From assembly GCA_963737225.1 (NCBI GenBank), contig CAVTSA010000002.1, positions 62,001 through 126,000 of the forward strand: DNA of 64,000 bases, given 5' to 3'. This document shows, in pieces, positions 53,942-61,501 of the stretch; positions within the stretch are counted from its first letter, which is position 1; each line of letters starts with the position of its first letter. This DNA comes from CAVTSA01 sp963737225 (GTDB lineage Bacteria; Chloroflexota; Dormibacteria; Dormibacterales; Dormibacteraceae). Position numbers and translations under genes: made by a program. The notes below the pieces were generated by a model. That model saw only the letters and a program-made list of their open reading frames with translations, made no database searches and was not told the DNA's origin.

Positions 53942-54462
53942 GTGGGGTGGTCCTCCTTTCGCAAGAAGCCTGCCTCTCCTACCGCCGGTCGCAGCACGGT
54001 GAGCAGCAGTTCGAGGCCGGAAACGACGGTGGCGAGCTCCTCCTCATCGAGGGGCGAGAGAAGCTGCGCGAACGCACGATGATACTGGTCGCGCATGCGA
54101 CGCAGCCAGCGTTTGCCGTGATCGGTCAGGGACACGTGCACCAGGCGCCGGTCGTGGGGGTCGGGCTCGCGGCGGAGGATCCCCTGCTCGGCGAGCGTGG
54201 AGACCAGTACCGAGACCCGGCTCTTGGGGCCGTCGATCTGGCGGGCGATCTCGGTGACGGTGATGTTGGGGTGCTTGGCGATGGTGATCAGCACCGAACG
54301 GAACCACTGCGCCTCACCGACGGTGACCCCGTCAGAGATCTGCGTGCGCCGAGCGTCGGCCAGCAGGCACTGCAGCTCGTGCAGCAGACGCTGGACCTCC
54401 TCACCCCGGGTCCCGGTCTGATCGCCGGCGATCTCCGAGGTTGTTTCGGAGAGAACGTTCAC
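53935..54462 (-). CDS. MarR family regulator
   Basis: A 175-aa winged-helix regulator. ITIAKHPNITVTEIARQIDG with SRVSVLVSTLAEQGILRREP is the recognition part, and the wing DPHDRRLVHVSLTDHGKRW is diagnostic. The N-terminal and C-terminal helices form the dimer domain. It is the first gene of the operon with the two exporter halves and likely represses it until a drug-like ligand binds. Upstream (54520-54560) the sequence turns A/T-rich with repeated TATCG motifs, the probable promoter. Confidence 0.92.
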   Translation of the reverse strand: MNVLSETTSEIAGDQTGTRGEEVQRLLHELQCLLADARRTQISDGVTVGEAQWFRSVLITIAKHPNITVTEIARQIDGPKSRVSVLVSTLAEQGILRREPDPHDRRLVHVSLTDHGKRWLRRMRDQYHRAFAQLLSPLDEEELATVVSGLELLLTVLRPAVGEAGFLRKEDHPTW

Positions 54463-54644
54463 AGGAAAACCATACCAGCAGGAGGTCCCACAGTCCTCGG
54501 TCCTTGGTCGTACCCCTTTTCGCGATTCTCATCGTATCGCGACATATCGTAATACATCTCACGGACAGGACGCCGAGTGCCGGCACTCAGGGCTGGAACG
54601 TCGCCCGCAGAGACCCGAATGCCGGCACCGGGAGTCGGGCGCGG

Positions 54645-55463
54645 CTACGAGCGCAGCGGCGAGGCGTACCCGGAGAGCACCTCGTCGCCGGAGATCGCGG
54701 CCCGGGTCTCGTCGGGGATCGCGACGACCAGGCTGAAGGCCCCGAGGTCGCCGTCTCCGTTGATCGCGTACGGCGCGTGAGTGAAGAGCTGGTACCCGGT
54801 GACGACCGCCACGTGGGCGGCCCACGTCTCCGCTGTGTTGATCCCGTACAGGGCCACGTCTCCCGGTTCCGGCAGGTAGCCGCTGGAGGCCGGGTGCCAG
54901 GTCCCGTTCGCGACCGCCCAGTCGTAAAAGCTGATCGAGGCTCCGTTCAGCTGCCCGTCGCCGAAGCCGTAGGTGACGGACACGCCTCCTTTCTGCCAGG
55001 CCCAGGCGGCGAAGTCGGCACACCACTCCTCGGAGGTGGTCCCGGCGGCGCAGGTCTGGCCGTTCTGGTCGACGCCGGAGCCGGCACCCCAGTAGGCGCT
55101 GAACTTGTTGCAGTAGGTGTCCGCGGGGTCGGTGGTGTAGCCGAGCTGGCCCTCCGCGGCGTCGACGATCGCGTGGCGCACCGGCGAGGAGGTCCGCGAC
55201 ACCTCGAGCAGGTTGCTCAGGGCCCCGCTGCTCACGGTCACGAACCCGGCGACCAGCAACACCCCGACCAGCACCACCGCGAAGAGAGCGCAACCGCGAG
55301 CTCCCCTTCTGCGCCGCGCGGCCGGGAGCGTCGGCGCCCCCGGGCGTGTCCGGTAGGTCGAAGCGTCGTCGCGGTACCCCCGTAGGGGTCGAGCTTCGCG
55401 GCCCCCCTCGGGACCGGCCGAGGCGCGGGGGCGGCGGTCCGGACGGCGGGGTTCCACGGTCAT
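54645..55463 (-). CDS. Membrane-anchored CHAP-domain amidase/endopeptidase
   Basis: A 272-aa protein with a long charged, Pro/Arg-rich cytoplasmic N-terminus, a single helix (GCALFAVVLVGVLLVAGFVT, about residues 57-76) and an extracellular CHAP domain. The catalytic Cys is in SEEWCADFAAWAWQK and the His in WAAHVAVVTGYQLF. Such enzymes cut peptidoglycan peptides. YCNKFSAYWGAGSG is the usual entry of the domain. It may act in cell-wall remodelling next to the exporter operon. Confidence 0.88.
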   Translation of the reverse strand: MTVEPRRPDRRPRASAGPEGGREARPLRGYRDDASTYRTRPGAPTLPAARRRRGARGCALFAVVLVGVLLVAGFVTVSSGALSNLLEVSRTSSPVRHAIVDAAEGQLGYTTDPADTYCNKFSAYWGAGSGVDQNGQTCAAGTTSEEWCADFAAWAWQKGGVSVTYGFGDGQLNGASISFYDWAVANGTWHPASSGYLPEPGDVALYGINTAETWAAHVAVVTGYQLFTHAPYAINGDGDLGAFSLVVAIPDETRAAISGDEVLSGYASPLRS

Positions 55464-55508
55464 GCAACTCGGATCCGGCGACTGACGTTACCCGACCCCG
55501 GCGACGAC

Positions 55509-55570
55509 GCCGTTTGCCGGCAAAGGGCCCGCGCCGGCGCCTCGCCGGCGGCCGCTTCCCGGCAAAGGGC
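55509..55570. repeat. Candidate phased dyad pair, GCCGGC core
   Basis: GCCGTTTGCCGGCAAAGGGC (centre 55518/55519) and the weaker GCCGCTTCCCGGCAAAGGGC (centre 55560/55561), 42 bp apart and sharing CCGGCAAAGGGC. It lies between the CHAP and bactofilin-like genes. Lower confidence because the second dyad pairs at only seven of ten positions and the region is GC-rich. Confidence 0.55.
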
Positions 55571-55587
55571 GCGACCGGGGTAGGGGG

Positions 55588-56223
55588 TCAGCCGTCGATG
55601 ACCTGGCCGCTGTAGACCTTCGTGGTGCCGTGAATGTGGGAGGCCGGGCCCACATGGAGGTCGGTCCCGGAGACGTGAACCGAGCCGTCGACAGTGCCGT
55701 CGACCTGCACCTGCTGCGCGTGTGACGCCCAGACCCAGAGATCACCGGAGACCTCACCTTGGCGGCTGAGCTCGAACCCGCTCGCCGAGACGCGTGCGGG
55801 GCCGGCGACGTGTCCGCCCAGCACCGGCTGTCCGGACAGGTTGAAGGTCTCGAGGCCCTTTTCCACCTGCGCTCCCGGCTCCACCGTCAGCGTCCCGGTC
55901 GACTGGAGGACTCCCCCGTCGACCCGGCCGTGGTCGCCGATCGTGATCGTGCTCTGCCCATAGGCGTGGAGCCACCCCGTGACGTGGCCGGTGACCGTCA
56001 CCGTCGCGTGGTCCTGCACGCTCACGTTGCCGTCCACCGTTCCCTGGATCGAGCCCGCCTGATCGCGCAGGGTCAGCGTGCCGTGGTGGGTCTTGCCGGG
56101 AGGGACCCCGCTCGCCTCCGCGGCCGCCGCCGGGGACGCGACCAGGCCGCCGGCCAGCGCGAGGGCCGCGAGGAGCCCGACCAGGACTCCTGACCGGGGC
56201 GTGGGCAGCCTCAGATTTTTCAC
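55588..56223 (-). CDS. Secreted bactofilin-like/polymer-forming repeat protein
   Basis: A 211-aa exported protein. Signal peptide: LVGLLAALALAGGLVASPAA with an AAA cleavage region. The rest is a run of short beta-helix-type turns (SIQGTVDGNVSVQDHATVTV, STITIGDHGRVDGGVL, GTVDGSVHVSGTDLHV) like the bactofilin/DUF4097-like polymerising fold. The start is GTG 56223; an earlier frame start lies inside the dyad repeat and is rejected. A structural role in the envelope is an inference. Confidence 0.75.
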   Translation of the reverse strand: MKNLRLPTPRSGVLVGLLAALALAGGLVASPAAAAEASGVPPGKTHHGTLTLRDQAGSIQGTVDGNVSVQDHATVTVTGHVTGWLHAYGQSTITIGDHGRVDGGVLQSTGTLTVEPGAQVEKGLETFNLSGQPVLGGHVAGPARVSASGFELSRQGEVSGDLWVWASHAQQVQVDGTVDGSVHVSGTDLHVGPASHIHGTTKVYSGQVIDG

Positions 56224-56309
56224 CGCCGGGGACGATACGCGGGGAACCCGACGGGGCAGCCGTCCGGGATCATTCACCGGTCTCGCCGTCGATCCCGACG
56301 GTGTAAACC

Positions 56310-56370
56310 CCCGGAGGTGCACCAACGGGCCCTACCTCGCACGTTTAGCCCCCGGAGGTGCACCAACGGG
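56310..56370. repeat. Phased GGTGCACC dyad pair
   Basis: Two copies of CCCGGAGGTGCACCAACGGG centred at 56319/56320 and 56360/56361 (41 bp), with GGGCCCTACC after each. Almost the same unit as at 37.0 kb in the same orientation, 19.3 kb away. It lies between the bactofilin-like gene and the divergent tRNA-His. Confidence 0.88.
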
Positions 56371-56453
56371 CCCTACCGCACGGCGTCAGCGGCCTGCGGG
56401 ACCGAGGTTGAGGGCTGGTAAACTCGCCTTTCGCCCTCGGCGGGGCTCTTCGT

Positions 56454-56530
56454 GGTGGCCATAGCTCAGTTGGAAGAGCACCAGATTGTGGATCTGGGGG
56501 TCGTGGGTTCGAGCCCCATTGGCCACCCCA
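56454..56530 (+). tRNA. tRNA-His (anticodon GUG), CCA encoded
   Basis: GTGGCCATAGCTCAGTTGGA ... anticodon loop TTGTGGA between CCAGA and TCTGG, T-loop TTCGAGC, acceptor TGGCCAC. An extra 5' G (56454) can pair with C73, the tRNA-His identity element, and CCA is encoded. Confidence 0.97.
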
Positions 56531-56787
56531 TCTCAGTCCGGGGCTCGCTCCGAATGCTAGCGTGGGCTCCGCCTGAACCCGGTCCTCGAGGTCACCTCGA
56601 TCCGCCTCCAGGCTCGTGTTCAGATACGCCTGATTTCGCCGTAGTCCCCGCGGAAAGGTCCGCTGCAGGCCAGACGCCCATGGACATCCGCGGCGCGCTG
56701 CAGTAAAACTTTGTAAGCCGTGAAGCCTCGTCCGACCAGCCCAGCCCCAGACAGCCCCCAACCCTTTCACTGCGGTTAGCAAGCGAC

Positions 56788-57198
56788 GTGACGGAGTACC
56801 TGTTCTCGACTGATGAGCCAGTCACGCTCATCACCACGTTCCGACTGGCCGACGAAGCTTCGGCGGATCGCTTCGCTGAACTCTGGACCGACGTCGGGAA
56901 CCTGATGGCCGCTGAACCCGGCTTCGTGTCGGCGCACCTTTATCACCCGATGGTCGGGGGCGAGCCGGGCGAATACGTCCACGTCGCCCAGTGGACCTCC
57001 GCCGCGCTTCTGGCGGAAGCCCAGTCCGAACCCAAGATCCGCGCGCTGCAACGCATGGTGGAAGACCTCGTCCTGAGTGCACGCCACCTTCTGTGTGACC
57101 TGGCAACCGGGGCTATCTATCCCCTGAACGCGGGGCCGCTTGGCCCCGCCGCCACGTCGACCGAACAGCCCGTCGAGCAGCCCGACGCAGAGCCGTAG
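56788..57198 (+). CDS. ABM-fold protein, paralogue B
   Basis: A 136-aa protein with VTLITTFRLADEASADRFAE, LWTDVGNLMAAEPGFVSAHL and PGEYVHVAQWTSAALLAEA, aligned position by position with the protein at 48.4 kb, and a Pro/Glu/Gln-rich tail (STEQPVEQPDAEP). The fold is the dimeric alpha/beta barrel of antibiotic biosynthesis monooxygenases. No ribosome site is evident before the GTG at 56788. The pair may be a dispersed duplication; function unknown. Confidence 0.82.
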   Translation: MTEYLFSTDEPVTLITTFRLADEASADRFAELWTDVGNLMAAEPGFVSAHLYHPMVGGEPGEYVHVAQWTSAALLAEAQSEPKIRALQRMVEDLVLSARHLLCDLATGAIYPLNAGPLGPAATSTEQPVEQPDAEP

Positions 57199-57297
57199 CT
57201 GAGGGCACCTGCGGAAGGGGGCACCGGAGGGCGTCCCGGCGGGCCTTTGCCCAGGTTGCGGCGCCAGTTCGATCTGATTCCTCGCCGACCCCCGTAC

Positions 57298-57777
57298 CTA
57301 CGGTGCCTGCTTGCGGGGTTCCAGCAGCACCAGAGGAATCACACGCGCGGTGTGCTGCTGGTACACGTCGAATCGACCCCGAGCGCCGGGGTGCATGATC
57401 GGAGCGAGACCCCGGTTGTTGCGGTTCACGAGCGGCCACAGCCGTTCGCGTTCCGCGGCTGACGCCACCGATGCTCGCGCCGCGAACCGGTTCCGGCCAA
57501 TCTGGACCTCGACGTCGGGATGCTCCCGGAGATTGAGAAGCCAGGCGGGTGGATGATCGCTCCCCCCCTTGGACGCCACCACGACGTACAACTCGCCGTC
57601 TCGCAGGTAGACGAGAGCGGAGACACGCGGCTCGCCACTTCTTCTCCCCGTGGTCGTCAGGAGCAGGGCGCGGCCGCCGGCGAACCGTGCGCCGAGGGCT
57701 CCGTTCGAGCGGCGGTAGACGAACTGATGGAGCTTCAGGAAAGGAGTCAGCAGGATCGCACCCGGGGTGTACCTCAC
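57298..57777 (-). CDS. Deazaflavin (F420)-dependent nitroreductase-family protein (DDN-like)
   Basis: A 159-aa split-barrel protein. LTPFLKLHQFVYRRSNGALG, then RALLLTTTGRRSGEPRVSAL (cofactor-binding TTTGRRSG) and VVVASKGGSDHPPAWLLNLR are the DDN/F420 signature. HPDVEVQIGRNRFAARASVA and NRGLAPIMHPG close the domain. Members reduce quinones or nitroimidazoles with F420H2. The start GTG 57777 has GGAGAGGGAG upstream. An F420-dependent partner of the PPOX protein at 48.9 kb. Confidence 0.9.
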   Translation of the reverse strand: MRYTPGAILLTPFLKLHQFVYRRSNGALGARFAGGRALLLTTTGRRSGEPRVSALVYLRDGELYVVVASKGGSDHPPAWLLNLREHPDVEVQIGRNRFAARASVASAAERERLWPLVNRNNRGLAPIMHPGARGRFDVYQQHTARVIPLVLLEPRKQAP

Positions 57778-57963
57778 GAGACTCCCTCTCCTTGCCAATG
57801 TCCCCTGGCGACCACGGGGGCGCCTGTGCCACTCCTTCGATGCCGCAGGTGCCGTCCGACCCCGCTCGGCTTTGCGTGAGCCGATCTGGCATAGCCTGCC
57901 ACTACCGCGGCCTCCTCGCATCGGGGGAATCCCGGGTTCGAGGGGCGCCGCACCTTCCCCCCG

Positions 57964-58773
57964 TCAGCCCAACGCCCGGCGAAGAACGCCGGAGAAGCCC
58001 GCCGCCTCCTCGATGAAGCCGGTGTGCCCGCCCGGGAACTCGAGCAATGGCGTGCCCAGTCGCTCGGCCAGTGCCGCGGCCGTGCGGTGTGGGAGCTGGC
58101 CTGTGGACTCGGTGCCGCCGCCGACCACGACCCGCACCGGCCCCTCCCGCAGCGCGGCGAGGTCGGGCTCGTAGAGCGTGATGGGGAGCACACCGTGACC
58201 GAAGAAGCGCCGGCTCATGGCCACGATCTCCGGCGAGGGTGCGGACGGCGCGTCGTCGGGCGGACGCATGACCACGCCGGAGAAGGCGGAGAACCGCTGC
58301 CACGCCGCACCGATGCCCTCGTTGCGGTAGGTGTCGACGATCTCCTCGCAAGCGGCTCGCTGCTGTTCCGCGTCAGGGAGGAGGAGACAGAGCGGCGGCT
58401 CGTGGGCGACGAGCGTACGCACGTGGTCGGGATGGCGGGTGGCCAGAGCCAGCCCGGTGACCGCCCCGCCGCTGCTGCCCATGACATCGGCCGGCCCCTC
58501 GCCCACCGCGTCGAGCACCCGGCGCACGTCATCGGCGAGGAGATCCGGCTCGGCGTCCTGATCGGGATCGTCGACGGTGCTGGGCGCAAAGCCGCGCGGA
58601 TCGTAGGTCACGACGGTGTACGTGTCAGCCAGGAGAGGCGCGATCGAGGCGAACCCCATGCTTCCCATGGGGTGGCCGATGAACATCAGCACCGGGCCCG
58701 AGCCCCGCACCTGGTACTGGAGACGCGCGCCCGGGACGTCGAGCGAGTGGGTGGTCATTTCGGACATCGCCAC
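57964..58773 (-). CDS. Alpha/beta hydrolase
   Basis: A 269-aa serine hydrolase. YQVRGSGPVLMFIGHPMGSM contains the oxyanion HPMG, DVMGSSGGAVTGLALATRHP the nucleophile elbow (GSSGG), and EFPGGHTGFIEEAAGFSGVL the catalytic His; the acid is likely Asp/Glu near VRVVVGGGTEST. GTG 58773 and ATG 58767 are alternative starts. Divergent from TetR with an operator-like palindrome between, so it is probably TetR-controlled. Substrate unknown. Confidence 0.9.
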   Translation of the reverse strand: MAMSEMTTHSLDVPGARLQYQVRGSGPVLMFIGHPMGSMGFASIAPLLADTYTVVTYDPRGFAPSTVDDPDQDAEPDLLADDVRRVLDAVGEGPADVMGSSGGAVTGLALATRHPDHVRTLVAHEPPLCLLLPDAEQQRAACEEIVDTYRNEGIGAAWQRFSAFSGVVMRPPDDAPSAPSPEIVAMSRRFFGHGVLPITLYEPDLAALREGPVRVVVGGGTESTGQLPHRTAAALAERLGTPLLEFPGGHTGFIEEAAGFSGVLRRALG

Positions 58774-58819
58774 ATCATCCGCCAGGACCAGGGAGAGGTC
58801 CCGAATCCGGCCCTCACTG

Positions 58820-58849
58820 TTGATGACTGACTAGTCACTCTCTTATAAT
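58820..58849 (+). promoter_or_regulatory. Promoter of the TetR gene with embedded operator
   Basis: TTGATG (58820-58825) and TATAAT (58844-58849), 18 bp apart. The spacer contains TGACTAGTCA (58828-58837), a perfect 10-bp palindrome typical of TetR-family operators. The -10 ends six bases before the ATG, so the message is probably leaderless. It also faces the divergent hydrolase gene. Confidence 0.65.
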
Positions 58850-58855
58850 GTCGGC

Positions 58856-59422
58856 ATGCCGAGGCCGAGGAGTGCGGACCGCCGGGCCGCGGTGCTGGCG
58901 GCCGCCGCACGTGTCATCGCCAGAGAAGGACTGAGCGCCTCGACAGCGTCGATCGCAAAAGAGGCGGGAGTTTCCAACGGGTCGTTGTTCCTCTACTTCG
59001 ACACCAAGGCGGTGCTGCTGAACGAGCTGTACGTCGCCCTCAAGACCGAGATGGCGGCCGCCGCGGTGGAGGGCCTTCCGGTCGAGCGCGACGCACGGGA
59101 GCAGCTGCTCCACATGTGGAACCAGTGGGTGCGCTGGGCGGTCAGGGCTCCGGAAAAGCAACGAGCGCTCGCCCGGCTGGAGGTAGCGGAGGACATCACC
59201 GTCGAGAGCCGCCGGACCGTGAGGTCCGCCCTCAGCGGCGTCGCCGACCTGCTCGAACGGAGCCGGATCGACGGACCGATGCGGGACGCCCCGCTGGGCT
59301 TCGTGGTGACCCTCACCAGCGCGATCGCCGACGCAACCATCGACGCGATGATCCGTGAACCGGACCAGGCCGAAGCCCACGGCCGGACCGCGTTCGACGC
59401 CATCTGGCGAATGCTCGCGTGA
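58856..59422 (+). CDS. TetR/AcrR family regulator
   Basis: A 188-aa regulator. RPRSADRRAAVLAAAARVIA, EGLSASTASIAKEAGVSNGS and LFLYFDTKAVLLNELY form the DNA-binding domain. The C-terminal helices carry an all-alpha ligand domain of no obvious type. The gene lies between the divergent hydrolase and the downstream SDR, which follows 47 bases later and may be in the same transcript. Confidence 0.93.
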   Translation: MPRPRSADRRAAVLAAAARVIAREGLSASTASIAKEAGVSNGSLFLYFDTKAVLLNELYVALKTEMAAAAVEGLPVERDAREQLLHMWNQWVRWAVRAPEKQRALARLEVAEDITVESRRTVRSALSGVADLLERSRIDGPMRDAPLGFVVTLTSAIADATIDAMIREPDQAEAHGRTAFDAIWRMLA

Positions 59423-59469
59423 GCTTTGCATCACGCGCCTCCCCGTCCGTCACCTCCTGAGGACCTCTC

Positions 59470-60423
59470 ATGACCTACCCCACCGACAACCCGTCCACGA
59501 CCCGCGCCTGGGTCATCACCGGCCCGACCTCCGGCATCGGCCTGTTCACCGCGCTCGAACTGGCGAAGCGCGGCACCGTCGTGCTGGTCGGTCGCAACCG
59601 AACCAAGCTGGAAGGCGTCGAGCGGCAGATCCGGCAGCAGGGTGGGCAGGCGGTGTCGATCCTCGCCGACCTCTCCGATGTGACCAGCGCCCGACGCGCG
59701 GCTTGCGACATCGCTGCCCTCGAGCTCCCGATCGCCGGCCTGCTGAACAACGCCGGGATCCACTCGCACCACACCGCAGCGAGCGCACAGGGCTGGGACG
59801 CCACCTTCGCAACCAACCACCTCGGCCCGTTCGCGCTCACGGACGCCCTGGTTCCCCATCTGCGCGACGGCGCCAACGTCGTGTTCGTCTGCTCCGGCGT
59901 GGAAGACCCCGGGCGCAGGCCGGCGGTGGTCGCCGGCTTCCGGGGCGGCCGCTACATCTCCGCCGAGGCCAGCGCCCGGGGCGAGTGGGCTCCCGGCGGC
60001 TCCGCACTTCCCGGCGGAGATGCCTACGCGACCTCGAAGCAGTGCAACCTCGCCGCTGTCTTCGCCCTGGCACGGGAAACCCCGCGGCTGCGGTTCAACG
60101 CCGTCGAGCCGGGCTTCAACCCGGGCACGGACCTGGGGAGAGAGGCGAACGTCGCCGTCCGCCTCCTGCTGAGGTACGTGGCCTCACCGTTCGCGCCCTT
60201 GATCAAGTACTGGAGCACCCCGAAGCACGCCGGCCGCGTCATCGCCACAATCCTCACCGACGGCAGCGACCGGACCGGGATCTACTACGACGACAACGGC
60301 CGGCCGATGCTCGGATCCAGGCTCGTCCGCGATCCCGGCTTCCAGGACCGCGTCGTCGGCGAGACTCGTGCCCTGCTCGAGACCGTCCCGACACCGCCCA
60401 AGGAACCGCTCCGGCTGGGGTGA
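59470..60423 (+). CDS. Short-chain dehydrogenase/reductase
   Basis: A 317-aa intact SDR. AWVITGPTSGIGLFTALELA is the cofactor loop, GLLNNAGIHSHHTAASAQGW and NHLGPFALTDALVPHL the NNAG and substrate helices, VFVCSGVEDPGRR the Ser strand and DAYATSKQCNLAAVFAL the YxxxK motif. The longer C-terminus resembles WW-domain-oxidoreductase-like SDRs. It follows the TetR gene and is probably regulated with it. Confidence 0.93.
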   Translation: MTYPTDNPSTTRAWVITGPTSGIGLFTALELAKRGTVVLVGRNRTKLEGVERQIRQQGGQAVSILADLSDVTSARRAACDIAALELPIAGLLNNAGIHSHHTAASAQGWDATFATNHLGPFALTDALVPHLRDGANVVFVCSGVEDPGRRPAVVAGFRGGRYISAEASARGEWAPGGSALPGGDAYATSKQCNLAAVFALARETPRLRFNAVEPGFNPGTDLGREANVAVRLLLRYVASPFAPLIKYWSTPKHAGRVIATILTDGSDRTGIYYDDNGRPMLGSRLVRDPGFQDRVVGETRALLETVPTPPKEPLRLG

Positions 60424-60448
60424 CCGCCGGCCGCATAGGGTTTGGAGG

Positions 60449-60835
60449 ATGAGGGACATCTACCCGTTCCTGGCCGTCAAGGACGTCGATGCAGCCGTCG
60501 AGTTCTACGCGAAGGCCTTTGACGCCCGAGAAGCCGGCGAGCGCGTACGGGCGCCCGACGGGCCGCAGGTCGCGCTGCTCTCCATCGGCGGCCACCGAGT
60601 CGGGGTGGCGACGGAAGCCCCGGACCTCGGAACGCCAAGTCCCGAGACCGTCGGCGGGACGACGGTTCGAATCTCGATCGACGTCGATGATCCCGATTCG
60701 CTTGCCGCCCGAGCGATCGCCGCCGGTGCGGCGGAGATGTTTCCGGTCGCCAATCAGCCGTACGGGATGCGTCAAGGTCGGGTGGTGGACCCCTTCGGCC
60801 ACCACTGGTTGATCGGAGGTCCGTTGAAGACCTAG
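60449..60835 (+). CDS. VOC family protein
   Basis: A 128-aa VOC-fold protein. YPFLAVKDVDAAVEFYAKAF at the start, VRISIDVDDPDSLAARAIAA in the middle and GMRQGRVVDPFGHHWLIGG at the end fit the PhnB-like/glyoxalase-like superfamily. Metal ligands are not certain. The Shine-Dalgarno GGAGG abuts the ATG. It ends before a dyad pair and is convergent with the envelope protein gene. Confidence 0.85.
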   Translation: MRDIYPFLAVKDVDAAVEFYAKAFDAREAGERVRAPDGPQVALLSIGGHRVGVATEAPDLGTPSPETVGGTTVRISIDVDDPDSLAARAIAAGAAEMFPVANQPYGMRQGRVVDPFGHHWLIGGPLKT

Positions 60836-60852
60836 GAGACCTGTCCCGAGGG

Positions 60853-60918
60853 GGGCCGTTGGTGCACCAATCGCCCTGTCACGGAACCCAAAGTGGGAGG
60901 TTGGTGCACCAATCGCCC
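60853..60918. repeat. Phased GGTGCACC dyad pair
   Basis: Two TTGGTGCACCAA cores centred at 60864/60865 and 60906/60907 (42 bp), each extending to roughly 24 bp with GGGC/GCCC arms. Subtype shared with the 41.0-kb pair. It lies between the convergent VOC and envelope-protein genes. Confidence 0.85.
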
Positions 60919-60943
60919 CATCTCGCGGCAAGCGCCGGGGCGC

Positions 60944-61387
60944 CTAGGGCTGCGCGACCTTCTCCCGCGCTGCCGCCACCGCCCCGTTTGCCGCGTTCGC
61001 GGCGTTCGCTCCCTGCCGGGCGAGCTGGTCCTGCTTCTGCCTCAGCGTGTTGCCGAGGTCGACCCGCCGCTGCGCGCCGCGGTCGGTGTCGAAGAGGTAG
61101 GTCACGGCAGCGCCGGCAGCCGCCGCTGCCGCCACCCCGGTCAATGCCAGCACCCAGGAGCCTGCCGACGGGCCCGATGGATTGCCGGAGAGATCCCGCC
61201 GGACCAGGCCCACGGTCTTGGCGGCCTGCCGGGTGGCTCGGCGGGAGGCCTTCCTGGCTTCCTTGATCGAGCCGCGATTCGGATCGAACGCACCCAGCGC
61301 CCGGCGGCGCCGGCGGTCACCGGCATCCGGATCGAGAAGGAACATCCCCAACGCTCCGGCAGCAATTGAAACCAGGATTCGCTTCAC
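60944..61387 (-). CDS. Small membrane protein, YtxH-like architecture
   Basis: A 147-aa protein with two similar parts, each with a hydrophobic stretch followed by a basic region: ILVSIAAGALGMFLLDPDAG with DRRRRRALGAF, and GVAAAAAAGAAVTYLFDTDR with GAQRRVDLGNTL. A C-terminal Ala/Asn-rich coiled region (GANAANAANGAVAAAREKVA) follows. The DPDAGDRRRRR and DTDRGAQRR motifs recall YtxH-type stress proteins. Function unknown. Confidence 0.65.
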   Translation of the reverse strand: MKRILVSIAAGALGMFLLDPDAGDRRRRRALGAFDPNRGSIKEARKASRRATRQAAKTVGLVRRDLSGNPSGPSAGSWVLALTGVAAAAAAGAAVTYLFDTDRGAQRRVDLGNTLRQKQDQLARQGANAANAANGAVAAAREKVAQP

Positions 61388-61501
61388 GGCTCTTCTCCCA
61401 CAACTTCAGATATACCAATCATGATAGCGTTGGACACATTATTTCACACACAGCTGCCGGGGTGGGCGCTGGACGTGGAAACGGCGGACGATAGTCAGGC
61501 C

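Noticed and set aside
50304..54082. Long plus-strand frames across the ABC exporter genes
   Set aside because: They are shadows of the exporter genes, His/Asp/Gly-rich, with no known domain.
1258..60918. CRISPR array
   Set aside because: The GGTGCACC units occur as two or three copies per locus at many loci with no cas genes; this is not an array of spacers.
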